From Arabidopsis thaliana (taxonomy: Eukaryota; Streptophyta; Magnoliopsida; Brassicales; Brassicaceae), in assembly GCF_000001735.4 (NCBI RefSeq), contig NC_003076.8, forward strand, positions 24,865,835-24,929,834: a DNA stretch of 64,000 nucleotides, written 5' to 3'. Each line of letters opens with the position of its first letter. The stretch's first letter is position 1. The notes under the pieces are model-generated. The model saw nothing but the letters and a program-made list of their open reading frames with translations, was not told the DNA's origin and searched no databases. The translations under genes and the position numbers were made by a program. Shown here in pieces: positions 45,025-56,905 of this stretch.

Positions 45025-48000
45025 ATGGCGAGTTCGGAGGTTTCAATGAAAGGTAATCGTGGAGGAGATAACTTCTCCTCCTCTGGTTTTAGTGACCCTA
45101 AGGAGACTAGAAATGTCTCCGTCGCCGGCGAGGGGCAAAAAAGTAATTCTACCCGATCCGCTGCGGCTGAGCGTGCTTGTAAGTCTCCGTTTCTTAGGGT
45201 TTCTTAAGCTTGGTTTTGGTTACAGACTGACTTGATCTAATTTATCTTCTTCTTCTTCGTCTTCATAGTGGACCCTGAGGCTGCTCTTTACAGAGAGCTA
45301 TGGCACGCTTGTGCTGGTCCGCTTGTGACGGTTCCTAGACAAGACGACCGAGTCTTCTATTTTCCTCAAGGACACATCGAGCAGGTGAGATATTTCATCT
45401 ATGAGTTCTTGCTATTTTTGGCTAAATCTTTGAGTTAACCCCTCTGTGATTCGTACCTGTTGAGATATTTTCTAATGAACTTTGTCGGTTTCCATTGTTT
45501 TATGATTAGGTGGAGGCTTCGACGAACCAGGCGGCAGAACAACAGATGCCTCTCTATGATCTTCCGTCAAAGCTTCTCTGTCGAGTTATTAATGTAGATT
45601 TAAAGGTAGGTTTCTTTAACTTCTTGGAAAATTTTGGTTTCTGTGTCTTGGATTGTCAGCTAACAAGAGTTTTGTTTATGATTTTACAGGCAGAGGCAGA
45701 TACAGATGAAGTTTATGCGCAGATTACTCTTCTTCCTGAGGCTAATGTAAGTTTTGTTTTCTGATTTATTGGTTTGAGTGTTGTAGAGGTGATCTTATTC
45801 TTCAAGATGCTGAATTCTATATATTTTTTGTTCCATACAGCAAGACGAGAATGCAATTGAGAAAGAAGCGCCTCTTCCTCCACCTCCGAGGTTCCAGGTG
45901 CATTCGTTCTGCAAAACCTTGACTGCATCCGACACAAGTACACATGGTGGATTTTCTGTTCTTAGGCGACATGCGGATGAATGTCTCCCACCTCTGGTTG
46001 GTGTTTCATTTGCGCTTCTAACTATCTATTCATTGGCTTATTTTTCCTGAATTTTGTTCTAAGATTGCCTTCAATTCATTTTTTGTTTCTTCCCTCAGGA
46101 TATGTCTCGACAGCCTCCCACTCAAGAGTTAGTTGCAAAGGATTTGCATGCAAATGAGTGGCGATTCAGACATATATTCCGGGGTATAGGAATCTGTAAC
46201 TTTTTTATTTTCTGTTTTTCTCGAGTCTGTGTGTCATCAAACTTATCTGGTTGTTGATGTTTGTGATAATGGACCAGGTCAACCACGGAGGCATTTGCTA
46301 CAGAGTGGGTGGAGTGTGTTTGTTAGCTCCAAAAGGCTAGTTGCAGGCGATGCGTTTATATTTCTAAGGTTTGTGGATTTTAGTTCATTGTTTTCTTTAG
46401 CTGTATCTGTTAGTTTCTATAATGTGGAATATCTTAATCTTCTACAGGGGCGAGAATGGAGAATTAAGAGTTGGTGTAAGGCGTGCGATGCGACAACAAG
46501 GAAACGTGCCGTCTTCTGTTATATCTAGCCATAGCATGCATCTTGGAGTACTGGCCACCGCATGGCATGCCATTTCAACAGGGACTATGTTTACAGTCTA
46601 CTACAAACCCAGGTTTGTATTTGTATTAGCTCACAAAACAGCTTTCAGTTTTTTGAGCTCTTTGCTTTGTATGTCTCTATATGTCTGATGCTTGGTAGTG
46701 AATCACTCTACTAAATTTTCATGCGGTGTTGTTTTGTTTAATACAGGACGAGCCCATCTGAGTTTATTGTTCCGTTCGATCAGTATATGGAGTCTGTTAA
46801 GAATAACTACTCTATTGGCATGAGATTCAAAATGAGATTTGAAGGCGAAGAGGCTCCTGAGCAGAGGTAAAACCTGTCTTCTGCTTTTGAAATATGTTAG
46901 CTCTTGAGCCTTTTTCTCTTGGAATAACGAACCTAACAAGTTGTATTGATTTATATTAGGTTTACTGGCACAATCGTTGGGATTGAAGAGTCTGATCCTA
47001 CTAGGTGGCCAAAATCAAAGTGGAGATCCCTCAAGGTATGACCTAGTTTCTAGAGAGGATCAAGACTATTGTTTGAATATAATGAATGCTGATTGTTCAA
47101 TTGTCTTTCAGGTGAGATGGGATGAGACTTCTAGTATTCCTCGACCTGATAGAGTATCTCCGTGGAAAGTAGAGCCAGCTCTTGCTCCTCCTGCTTTGAG
47201 TCCTGTTCCAATGCCTAGGCCTAAGAGGCCCAGATCAAATATAGCACCTTCATCTCCTGACTCTTCGATGCTTACCAGAGAAGGTAATGTCTTCCCCTTC
47301 CACTGTAGTACACATAGTAGTGCGTCTGAAACTTAATTGAACTTGTCAGTGGGAGTCTAATTCATTGTACACAAAACAGGTACAACTAAGGCAAACATGG
47401 ACCCTTTACCAGCAAGCGGACTTTCAAGGGTCTTGCAAGGTCAAGAATACTCGACCTTGAGGACGAAACATACTGAGAGTGTAGAGTGTGATGCTCCTGA
47501 GAATTCTGTTGTCTGGCAATCTTCAGCGGATGATGATAAGGTTGACGTGGTTTCGGGTTCTAGAAGATATGGATCTGAGAACTGGATGTCCTCAGCCAGG
47601 CATGAACCTACTTACACAGATTTGCTCTCCGGCTTTGGGACTAACATAGATCCATCCCATGGTCAGCGGATACCTTTTTATGACCATTCATCATCACCTT
47701 CTATGCCTGCAAAGAGAATCTTGAGTGATTCAGAAGGCAAGTTCGATTATCTTGCTAACCAGTGGCAGATGATACACTCTGGTCTCTCCCTGAAGTTACA
47801 TGAATCTCCTAAGGTACCTGCAGCAACTGATGCGTCTCTCCAAGGGCGATGCAATGTTAAATACAGCGAATATCCTGTTCTTAATGGTCTATCGACTGAG
47901 AATGCTGGTGGTAACTGGCCAATACGTCCACGTGCTTTGAATTATTATGAGGAAGTGGTCAATGCTCAAGCGCAAGCTCAGGCTAGGGAGCAAGTAACAA

Positions 48001-48846
48001 AACAACCCTTCACGATACAAGAGGAGACAGCAAAGTCAAGAGAAGGGAACTGCAGGCTCTTTGGCATTCCTCTGACCAACAACATGAATGGGACAGACTC
48101 AACCATGTCTCAGAGAAACAACTTGAATGATGCTGCGGGGCTTACACAGATAGCATCACCAAAGGTTCAGGACCTTTCAGATCAGTCAAAAGGGTCAAAA
48201 TCAACAAACGATCATCGTGAACAGGGAAGACCATTCCAGACTAATAATCCTCATCCGAAGGATGCTCAAACGAAAACCAACTCAAGTAGGAGTTGCACAA
48301 AGGTAAATTTTTGCAATATGTAGCACAAAGTGTATGAGGTTGTGATAACCCTTGAATCACTTTTCAACTAACACATGACACATTGATGTAAAGGTTCACA
48401 AGCAGGGAATTGCACTTGGCCGTTCAGTGGATCTTTCAAAGTTCCAAAACTATGAGGAGTTAGTCGCTGAGCTGGACAGGCTGTTTGAGTTCAATGGAGA
48501 GTTGATGGCTCCTAAGAAAGATTGGTTGATAGTTTACACAGATGAAGAGAATGATATGATGCTTGTTGGTGACGATCCTTGGCAGTAAGATTTTGCAAAT
48601 TTTCCATCTTAGTTTATATCGATGTTAGTGTTTTTCTTATAACACTGACACAATGATCTCTCTTGCAGGGAGTTTTGTTGCATGGTTCGCAAAATCTTCA
48701 TATACACGAAAGAGGAAGTGAGGAAGATGAACCCGGGGACTTTAAGCTGTAGGAGCGAGGAAGAAGCAGTTGTTGGGGAAGGATCAGATGCAAAGGACGC
48801 CAAGTCTGCATCAAATCCTTCATTGTCCAGCGCTGGGAACTCTTAA
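45025..48846 (+). CDS. ARF2: Auxin response factor 2 (859 aa)
   Basis: Fourteen coding exons: 45025-45178, 45269-45384, 45510-45605, 45690-45746, 45841-45996, 46099-46183, 46278-46368, 46448-46612, 46747-46866, 46960-47035, 47112-47283, 47380-48302, 48394-48584, 48669-48846. The sum is 860 codons. The B3 DNA-binding domain (about 155-265; [20 protein letters not shown]) is flanked by the dimerisation halves. An ARF ancillary domain follows (about 285-370), then a Ser/Pro-rich, Gln-poor middle of the repressor type (encoded by the 923-bp exon), and a PB1 domain (about 733-820; [10 protein letters not shown] near its end) for Aux/IAA and ARF contacts. ARF2 represses auxin-responsive genes and affects seed size, senescence and hypocotyl bending (known). 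The transcript carries a TAS3 tasiRNA site, and a likely 3' UTR intron follows the stop. Confidence 0.97.
47427..47447 (+). promoter_or_regulatory. tasiR-ARF (TAS3) target site in ARF2
   Basis: The 21 bases here encode the RVLQGQE peptide shared by ARF2, ARF3 and ARF4 and are complementary to the TAS3-derived tasiR-ARF as I recall it, with one G:U pair and one end mismatch. Guided cleavage through AGO7/miR390/TAS3 is established for these ARFs. ARF2 has a single site. Confidence 0.85.
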
Positions 48847-50377
48847 ACAAACAAAATAACCAACAACCCTTTTGCTGCAAGCCGAGGTATGTAAAAGCTT
48901 TTGAGATATTAGTAGACTAGAGACACAGCCAAAAGTTTATGTCATTACATTCGACTGATGTTTGTTCTGTTAATGACAGCAGGATGGGGGTCGATTGGTG
49001 GAGACTGGAGAGCAAAATGGGATGATGGGTTTAAGATAAGATATTAAAAATGCAATTTTTGAAGTATTTTGTTGGCCACTTAGATAATTAGCATCTTCCA
49101 TCACCCTTATTATCTATCTAATAATAATTAATAGATATTATAAAGTAAAACATAAAAAGGTTACAGGTATTATATAGTAGAATATGAAAAGCTCTTTTAT
49201 AAGTAGAATATGATGGTGTGGAGTTGTAGTCGGAGGCTGGTATCGGTTCTTTTTATGGATGTATTTTTTTCCTTCTTCCAAAGATCTCTTGAAGTCTTTT
49301 TATTGTTTATATTAATCCCAATGTACATAAGTTTTCAAGCTCTTGCCCTTTTTTAATTATCTTGTCGATTCACATTTTCTCAACTTATTCTCTTGCTGAC
49401 TTTTGGTTTTGGTCTGGTCTTGTCGGTATTTTGCAGCTTTTCGTATTAGACGGTGATATAGATATATTCACGAAACTGTAAGACCTCTTAACAAACGGAT
49501 TCCATTTCGAATCCTTACATTAAATAAATTCGGATGTTTCTAGCTACAATCTGAAAATTAAGCTTGCAATGAGCAAAACAGTGAGCCCTCTTTTTAAAGT
49601 ACTTTGAAAAAAAAACTGGATGCTAAAATTTGTTGTTTCCCTTGTAACAATGAGGAAAACAAGGTTTGGGTTTTCAAGTTTATTTCTCTAGCTATGCTCA
49701 TGTCCATATAAACGAATCCGCTGAAAAACAGAAAGATGACACCATGGCAAACACATGATCAAAGTTTCGTGATCTATGGTTTCATTCTATCATATGGCTC
49801 TTCATAACCAAACTTGTATTTAGGTAGAACTCTATCTAAATCAAGACTTTAAACCATATGAAACACACAACACCGGCAACTCTGGCATACTACCGCCTTA
49901 AGCCGACAATCTCAATCGTCACAGAAACACAACAAACATTTTATCAAACTTGCTGAGTTTATGGAAAAACTTTCAATTGTATCAGTTTATGCCATTATCT
50001 TACAACAATACAAAACTGCATAGTTAAATAAGTGGTTCTCTAGCTCCTTGTAATTCTACCATCGACACATATAGTGATAGGTCTGATATGGATGACACAT
50101 CAAAGCAGACAATCTAACAAAATTATTAATTTTTCCAAAATTCCAAATAAACAATAGGATAAAGTAAACAAAATGTGGGACCTCACCACTTGGGGCACAC
50201 TATATGAGGGAATAAACACGCAACTCCATAGGAAGTTTCTTGAAGCCTAAAACATTACGCTGCTTCTCGATCTTTTAACCCCCATTATTACATATTACTC
50301 CTTCCTACATTATTCTTCTTCTGCTTTCGTGACTTTCAGGGGACACTTTTGTTTTTATAACTTACGCTTAAAATCCT
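48847..50377. other. ARF2 3' UTR and HSFB2A promoter
   Basis: A probable 3' UTR intron runs from GTATGTAA at 48887 to an AG at 48979 or 48982. The donor is only 40 nt after the stop, so it should not trigger strong NMD. The ARF2 transcript probably ends near 49100-49330. From there to about 50100 is spacer with no gene recognised. The HSFB2A promoter carries a perfect heat-shock element at 50232-50244. Confidence 0.55.
50232..50244 (+). promoter_or_regulatory. Perfect heat-shock element, HSFB2A promoter
   Basis: GAAGTTTCTTGAA contains three alternating units (GAA, TTC, GAA) with 2-base gaps, the minimal consensus for a trimeric heat-shock factor. It lies 134 bp before the start codon, consistent with heat induction of class-B factors by HSFA1. 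Confidence 0.75.
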
Positions 50378-51360
50378 ATGAATTCGCCGCCGGTTGACGC
50401 AATGATTACCGGAGAATCATCGTCACAAAGATCTATCCCAACGCCGTTTCTCACAAAAACGTTTAACCTCGTTGAAGATAGTTCCATCGACGATGTTATC
50501 TCATGGAACGAAGATGGTTCCTCTTTCATCGTATGGAATCCGACAGATTTCGCTAAAGATTTGCTTCCTAAACACTTCAAACACAACAATTTCTCTAGTT
50601 TCGTTCGTCAGCTCAACACTTACGTACGTTTATAATAATCATTTCTTCTTCGATTCCTTCTATTTCCATTGTTCTTGATTTAATCAATCCTCTTTTTTAT
50701 TCACAGGGATTCAAAAAAGTTGTACCGGATCGATGGGAGTTTTCAAACGATTTCTTTAAGAGAGGAGAAAAACGTCTTCTCCGTGAGATCCAACGTCGGA
50801 AAATAACAACGACGCATCAAACAGTTGTTGCTCCTTCGTCGGAACAACGAAACCAGACGATGGTTGTATCACCGTCAAATTCCGGGGAAGATAATAATAA
50901 TAATCAGGTGATGTCTTCGTCTCCGTCGTCGTGGTATTGTCATCAAACGAAGACGACTGGGAATGGTGGTTTATCAGTGGAGTTATTGGAAGAGAACGAG
51001 AAGCTTCGGAGTCAAAACATTCAGCTAAACCGTGAGCTTACTCAGATGAAATCTATCTGCGATAATATCTATAGTCTCATGTCGAATTACGTCGGATCTC
51101 AGCCCACTGATCGGAGTTATTCTCCCGGAGGTAGTAGTAGTCAACCGATGGAGTTTTTACCGGCGAAGCGGTTTTCGGAGATGGAGATTGAAGAAGAAGA
51201 AGAAGCGAGTCCGAGGTTGTTTGGTGTTCCGATTGGGTTAAAACGGACGAGAAGTGAAGGTGTTCAGGTGAAGACGACGGCGGTGGTTGGGGAAAATTCC
51301 GATGAGGAGACGCCGTGGTTGAGACATTATAATCGAACCAATCAGAGAGTTTGTAATTAA
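50378..51360 (+). CDS. HSFB2A: Class-B heat-shock transcription factor HSFB2A (299 aa)
   Basis: Two exons, 50378-50623 and 50707-51360, give 299 aa. The intron interrupts the DNA-binding domain between RQLNTY and [10 protein letters not shown], the conserved HSF intron position. Domains: winged-helix DBD (about 19-112), a linker, a coiled-coil oligomerisation domain without the class-A insert (about 160-195; [20 protein letters not shown]), then the class-B repression tetrapeptide LFGV (RLFGVPIG) followed by a basic NLS (LKRTRSE). There is no AHA activation motif. It binds heat-shock elements as a repressor or attenuator. The ATG at 50378 is preferred; a second in-frame Met is at residue 9. 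A heat-induced antisense RNA across this locus has been reported (recalled). Likely locus At5g62020. Confidence 0.96.
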
Positions 51361-53211
51361 AAACGAACGGTTTAGATTTGTGGTGTAGATATGTGCGCGA
51401 AGTAGACGATTACAGCTTTTTAAGACAAGCAGAGCACGTGTCCCATCTGTTTCAAGAAGTTTCTGCAATCTTGACTTCTTCTTTTAACACTTTGTGTTTT
51501 TTATTATTTAATTAATAACAATAAATGTTCTTTTTCAGTTTTGTTTTCTTCAAAAATAGTTCGGCTGTTTCTAGACTTTCCTTTTTTGACCTTTTTTTAT
51601 TCTTCACATCTTTTTGTGTGTTTTACAAATATAATAAACGAGAAATGAGGTAGGGATTTCTTATTATAAGGATAAGAAATTAAAATTTGTAATGTAATGA
51701 AGCATCTGGAATCTCCCGTTTGGTGGGCGCGATTCAGGGAACGTGTTGTGGACCCAGTTTCGTCGACTATCACAAGTACATTTTTAGATTTTCAACGACA
51801 TTATGTAGAAGATTGGTTTCGATTACTTATTTCAGTTGGTTAGATTGAATGTGTTGGGATTTAGATAGAGAAGGTTACGTGAAAATTTGCTCACTCATAT
51901 TATTCGTTGAGGTTTCGCAATCACTTGCAATGGGAAACCAAAAACCAAATGCATAACTTGCAAGAAAAATGAGACATCAACATCTAACTGATTTTTCTTC
52001 AATTAGATGGCATATTATTTACAAAAAAAAAACTAATTTTCTCAAATATATTATCTTGAAAAGCTAGACACTAATCGATTGTGAGTTTATGAATTATAAG
52101 GGTCCTAAGAAAACTCTCAAAGCAAGACTATTTTCCTAAAAACACTTTGTTTTGTTGTCTCAATTTCACTTTGTTTTTCTTAACAAGTTCCGATTTATTG
52201 CCTATCAATCTCAGTTAGTCTACGCCAGGCTTTGATGATACATATTTAGGTGTAATCATCCCTCCCAAGTCCCAACAAAGCTCAAAGTTGAGAGTTAACT
52301 AAACCTTCCTCTAACTACTAAGTACTAACTAAACAATTATAGATTTCTTTTGGTAGTGGTGAACCTTTTGTTGTTGTACTCAAGTCTTTCTAACCACAAC
52401 TCACTATTCTCTTTGACACTATAACTGTAATTAAGGGAAATGAAAAATAATGAAGACTAGATGTGTCTTTAAAACATAAAACTTGGATTAATACTAGTAT
52501 AGACTGATTTCTATATAAAATATCTTGAAGTTTGTCCATCTTGACTCTTGATCCTTATTCGTCACTGTTGAGTTGTTGACAATGACATGTGTGATAATGT
52601 GTCTTAGTGTCTATGCATTTACATACATACAAACATCTAAATCTATGAGTTGTCTTCTTTCCCAAACTAATATGTTGTCTCTGATTTGCAACATCAACCA
52701 CACAAAACAAAAATCTAAGAGAAAATCAAGAACTCTCGGTATCATCGATGAAGCAGTAGAACATACTCTAGAAACAAATGTTCTCGGTTTAATGTTACTT
52801 ATCCGGTTAGATTATACAATAAAATTGATTGGCTTATAACACCGGTTAGACCTTAAACCCTTTCGTGACTTATTAGTTGGTCTCTGCGCCGCGTTCTCTT
52901 CTCTATCGATTAAGCAAAATCGACCCTCTTCGATTTTTTTTTTCCATCTCTGAGCAAAATATCGTGCTTTCATCATCTTCGTCTGCTTCTTCTTCTTCCA
53001 AGGTTTGTCTTCGATCTCGAAGTATACTGATTCAAAGACCTAATTTTTGTCCCCATTCGATTGTAGAAGCTTCACATAGATTAATAAAGGAATCGACTTT
53101 GTTCTGTTTTAGCGACTATGTTTACCTAAGCTGTGTAAACTTAAGAGAAACCCTTTTGCGGATTGAATGTATGATTTATGCATATCTTTCTCTTATGTTT
53201 CAGGCCAAAGT
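51361..53211. other. Spacer between HSFB2A and the DPH1-like gene
   Basis: It holds the HSFB2A 3' UTR, the possible antisense promoter (51410-51470), AT-rich spacer (51500-52780) and the DPH1-like leader. The leader appears to contain an intron, donor GTTTGTCT at 53003 and acceptor AG at 53203, ending 8 bases before the ATG. No other gene was recognised. Confidence 0.55.
51451..51463 (-). promoter_or_regulatory. Perfect heat-shock element 3' of HSFB2A
   Basis: TTCAAGAAGTTTC has three alternating units, 90 bp downstream of the HSFB2A stop. A CACGTG lies 16 bp away at 51435-51440. On the minus strand a TATA-like CTTAAAAAG (about 51416-51424) follows it in the direction of antisense transcription. 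It is a good candidate promoter for the heat-induced antisense RNA. Confidence 0.55.
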
Positions 53212-54573
53212 ATGGAGCTTTCTGATCCAAACAATGGCAAGACCAACAAACCAAAGCAACCTCCAAAACGTTTCATCAAGAACCAAATCCCTGATTCAAT
53301 CCTCGGTGATGCATCCCTCAACGCTGCTATCTCCATCTTACCTTCAATTTACCATTTTGAAGTCCATAAATGTGTGTGGCGTATCAAAACATCAAACGCT
53401 AAACGCATAGCTCTGCAGCTTCCAGAGGGTCTTCTTATGTACGCTCTTACACTCTCTGATATCTTCACATCTTTTGCTGGAGCTTCTCACTGTTTTGTAC
53501 TCGGTGATGTTACTTATGGAGCTTGTTGTGTTGATGATTTCTCTGCTTGTGCGCTTGGTGCTGACTTGCTTATTCACTATGGACATAGTTGTCTTGTCCC
53601 TATCGACTCTACAAAAATCCCTTGCCTTTATGTTTTTGTTGAGATCCAGATAGATGTCAAATGCTTGTTGAACACTATACATCTGAATCTCGCGAGTGAT
53701 GTTAAGAACATCATTCTTGCAGGCACGATTCAGTTCACTTCGGCGATTAGAGCTGTGAAACCAGAGTTGGAGAAGCAAGGGTTCAATGTTTTGATCCCTC
53801 AGTCAAAGCCTCTATCTGCTGGTGAAGTCCTTGGCTGTACAGCTCCCAAGGTGAAGACGGTTGAGGATTGTAAAGACCAAGTACTGGTCTTTGTAGCTGA
53901 TGGGAGATTTCATCTAGAAGCATTCATGATAGCCAATCCAAAAATCAAGGCGTTTAGGTATGATCCATATCTTGGCAAGCTGTTTTTAGAGGAGTATGAT
54001 CATAAGGGAATGAGGGAGACGAGAATGAGAGCGATTGCACGGGCCAGGGAGGCTAAAACTTGGGGGATCGTGTTGGGGACATTGGGAAGGCAAGGAAATC
54101 CTAAGATTCTTGAGAGATTAGAGAAGAAAATGATGGAGAAAGGGATAGATAGCACAGTTGTTTTAATGTCGGAACTTAGTCCCACTAGAGTGGCATTGTT
54201 TGAAGACTCGGTGGATGCTTGGGTCCAAATAGCATGCCCAAGACTTTCTATTGATTGGGGTGAAGCGTTTCTTAAGCCGCTTCTGACGACTTTTGAGGCT
54301 GAGATTGCTCTAGGATTCATCCGCGGCTGGTGGGAGAATGATTCTTCTAGTAGAGTAAATTCTTCATCTGGCTGTTGCAAAGAGGACAAAGAAACAAGCT
54401 GTGCGTGTAAAAATGAGAACGTGAAAGATGACAAGAAAGACAATGATGGGGCACTCGATGGAGACTATCCAATGGATTACTATGCACAAGAAGGTGGAGA
54501 ATGGAACTCTTCATATCTCAAGAAGTCATCTCGTCCCATTCGAAGAAACCCTTTACCTTCTTCTGTAGTTTAG
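53212..54573 (+). CDS. DPH1: Diphthamide biosynthesis subunit 1-like (453 aa)
   Basis: An intronless coding region of 454 codons. The frame stays open upstream, but the likely leader intron ends at 53203, so ATG 53212 (MELSDPNNGK) is the first one in the spliced message. The family signature is clear: IALQLPEGLLMYA, then YGACCVDDFSACALGADLLI, FVADGRFHLEA and QIACPRLSIDWGEAF. Three Cys expected to hold the radical-SAM [4Fe-4S] cluster are visible in YGACC, LGCTAPK and IACPRLS. With DPH2 it transfers a 3-amino-3-carboxypropyl group from SAM to a histidine of elongation factor 2 in the cytosol, the first step of diphthamide formation. The tail is acidic/Lys-rich with a Cys cluster (GCCKEDKETSCACK) that does not look like core DPH1. 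Likely locus At5g62030. Confidence 0.92.
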   Translation: MELSDPNNGKTNKPKQPPKRFIKNQIPDSILGDASLNAAISILPSIYHFEVHKCVWRIKTSNAKRIALQLPEGLLMYALTLSDIFTSFAGASHCFVLGDVTYGACCVDDFSACALGADLLIHYGHSCLVPIDSTKIPCLYVFVEIQIDVKCLLNTIHLNLASDVKNIILAGTIQFTSAIRAVKPELEKQGFNVLIPQSKPLSAGEVLGCTAPKVKTVEDCKDQVLVFVADGRFHLEAFMIANPKIKAFRYDPYLGKLFLEEYDHKGMRETRMRAIARAREAKTWGIVLGTLGRQGNPKILERLEKKMMEKGIDSTVVLMSELSPTRVALFEDSVDAWVQIACPRLSIDWGEAFLKPLLTTFEAEIALGFIRGWWENDSSSRVNSSSGCCKEDKETSCACKNENVKDDKKDNDGALDGDYPMDYYAQEGGEWNSSYLKKSSRPIRRNPLPSSVV

Positions 54574-56662
54574 AATGCTGACAGAGTAAATTCAACCACA
54601 GCAGGTATTACCAAGTCAAAAAGGCAAATGGGTTTTGATGATGTTCCTGGTATTTTCGGATGGGTTGATTTGCTTGTATCGTAATCTTCATGCTGAAGAA
54701 TGTTACTTGGGGAGGTCTTGAAGCGAAACCTTAGACTATTACGAGAGTTTGACATAACATGAAGATTGGAAGAGTGAAGACTCCTGGTCTGTTTTGATAC
54801 AAAGCGGTGAGGATTAAACGCTGTTTGCAGAGAAGCTACTACACTTGTTTATTTTTGTCTTCTCATTACTTGTTTTGATGGGTTACAACAAAATGGTGAT
54901 TGAAGTGAAAACAGAGCCCTGTTTATGTGTCTGTAGTGAAAACTGATGATGTTTGCTGCCTATTGGACCCGGTTTTGTTTTGGTTTTGAAGTTTCGTTGG
55001 ATCCGGTCTCATTATAGTAAATCGAGTTGACTATTCTTGCAATTTAGAAGAAGAAAACTAAGATGTAAACATGATTCATGAAAGTTTGTGATGAAAAAGA
55101 GAATAAGTTTCAGCTGATTTTAGAACTAGTACCTCTACTATGAATGAATTAATGAGTTTAACCGATTTACACTGAATGTCAAAATGAAAAGGAGAATATG
55201 GTCGTACACTGACAAAATAAAAGAGGGAAAAGATATGGTCGTACACTGATACTGATAGTATCGGATCATACGTCAATAAGGGATAAGATATTATTAGGTT
55301 CCCACACTTGGACATCATCTCTTTATTTGTTTCGTTGAAAAAAATAATGTTCTAATTTTATCGGATCTCCTCAACAAAATATCACTCCAATTCCACCACC
55401 TCTCTGTCCCCTGTCCTCTTTTTTTTCTTTTTGCCTATTGAAAAAGTCACCTTAATTTTTCTTGTGGCATAATTTTTCTTGGACCATAGAGATATTCATA
55501 AAAGAAAGAAAAGAAAAGATTGTTCACAATGCCACCTTTCTGTATATAATTCACTACGAAGAAACAACATTTGGCATTTGACAAACCATCAAGCAGCAAC
55601 TATGGATTCTCTAGAGAATCTCGCATGCAAATATCAATGTGTCCCCTAGATTTTATTTTCTTCTTCTTTTTTTTTTTTTTCTTTTTTTTTTTGTATAGTT
55701 TGGTCAAATTCGAACATGTGACATGTTTAGTAATTTATGATCCGATGTTGTCTTGAATTTACGAAATCCCTACGTGTGTGTGTCTTAAGTCGAAATTTAC
55801 ATGTTAGTAAGAAGCTCCTAGTTTTGACTCCAAATATCTCCAAGTTCCAACGACACGAAGAAACTTTTTATAACTGAGTTTGGCTAAAAGCTAATATGTT
55901 ACTATGTTAGCACCAATTAACCATCGACGTGTTAGATTCTATTCAGACAAAATTTTAGTCACTTTTTTTTGTATCGTCAACTGGAATCTATGTCTTTTTT
56001 AATTTCGTAGTAATGTTTGCGTTGACTGTTTAGCTAAGAAAGTAAGAGCGTATAGTTTTCTATTTTCTCATGTAAATTTGTTGGTTTCTGATTAGTTCTC
56101 AGTAGAGTAAAGTGTCTTCAAGAAAATGAAAGTGTTGATGATTGCTAGAGAACAAATATGTCTCTCTATTCAACGATAATGGTTATAAGACGGATCAACA
56201 AAATGGCTACAGAAACAAGCATTTAAAATTAATAAGGTGCACTGTATTTGGGACACGTATTGAATTGAGCATGATGAGAAACTCATGTTGATTCTGTGAC
56301 TAGAAACTATAAAGTGTCTAATTAGATTCTTTGTCTTTGTAAAGCAGATTCCATTCTTTTTATTGTTTTATCTCTTCTTCATATTTGGAATATCTACAAA
56401 TCAATTCCTAAGCCAATCATCACAGTATCTGGTTTTTATTTTTTTATCGACACGCGGGCTTATTCTTTTCTCCATTTGGTCGATCGAATATTCGAATGTA
56501 ATGGGGACAATAGTTATTGAGTTTTAATAAATACGAAACGTGAAGATAATTTTGCAATAGATAATTGATCTGTTATCTATACATGTGAGTTTTTTTTTTT
56601 TTTTTTTTTTTTTTTGTTATGTGCATACACGGAAGTATTTTTTAAAATAGGTAACAAAATAA

Positions 56663-56736
56663 ACATGTAATTTCTAACCATATAGAATAGGTAACAAATT
56701 ACAATAATTGAAGTAATATGGTTAGAAATTACATGT
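56663..56736. repeat. Perfect 21-bp inverted repeat (hairpin) in BFT promoter
   Basis: The 21 bases 56663-56683 (ACATGTAATTTC...) are the exact reverse complement of 56716-56736 (...GAAATTACATGT); the 32-base loop is 56684-56715. In addition ATAGGTAACAAA is directly repeated at 56647-56658 and 56687-56698, once outside and once inside the loop. The structure lies 160-235 bp before the TATA box. Confidence 0.8.
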
Positions 56737-56897
56737 CAGATATATACATACAATATCTAAAGATGACAAATGTCAAATAGTAAAATAATAGAGCATTTAT
56801 GGAAGACTATCTAATTCAGTATAGTAGATATATACATACATACAAAATACAATCTATCTCTCACTTTGTGCCAAGTCCCGAGATTCTTTAGAAAGCC

Positions 56898-56905
56898 TAT
56901 ATAAA
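56898..56905 (+). promoter_or_regulatory. TATA box of BFT
   Basis: TATATAAA 71 bp before the start codon; transcription would begin about 30 bp on, giving a leader of about 45 bases. It is the only good TATA match in this stretch. Confidence 0.65.

Noticed and set aside
44859..45056. Frame overlapping the ARF2 start
   Set aside because: It begins with GTG, not ATG, and runs in a different frame through the ARF2 start; no family resemblance.
55660..55700. T-rich stretch downstream of the DPH1-like gene
   Set aside because: Interrupted by C and with no flanking duplication; simple low-complexity sequence.
56588..56640. Long T-tract in the BFT upstream region as another micro-insertion
   Set aside because: Flanks share only about five bases (ATGTG), too short to call a duplication.
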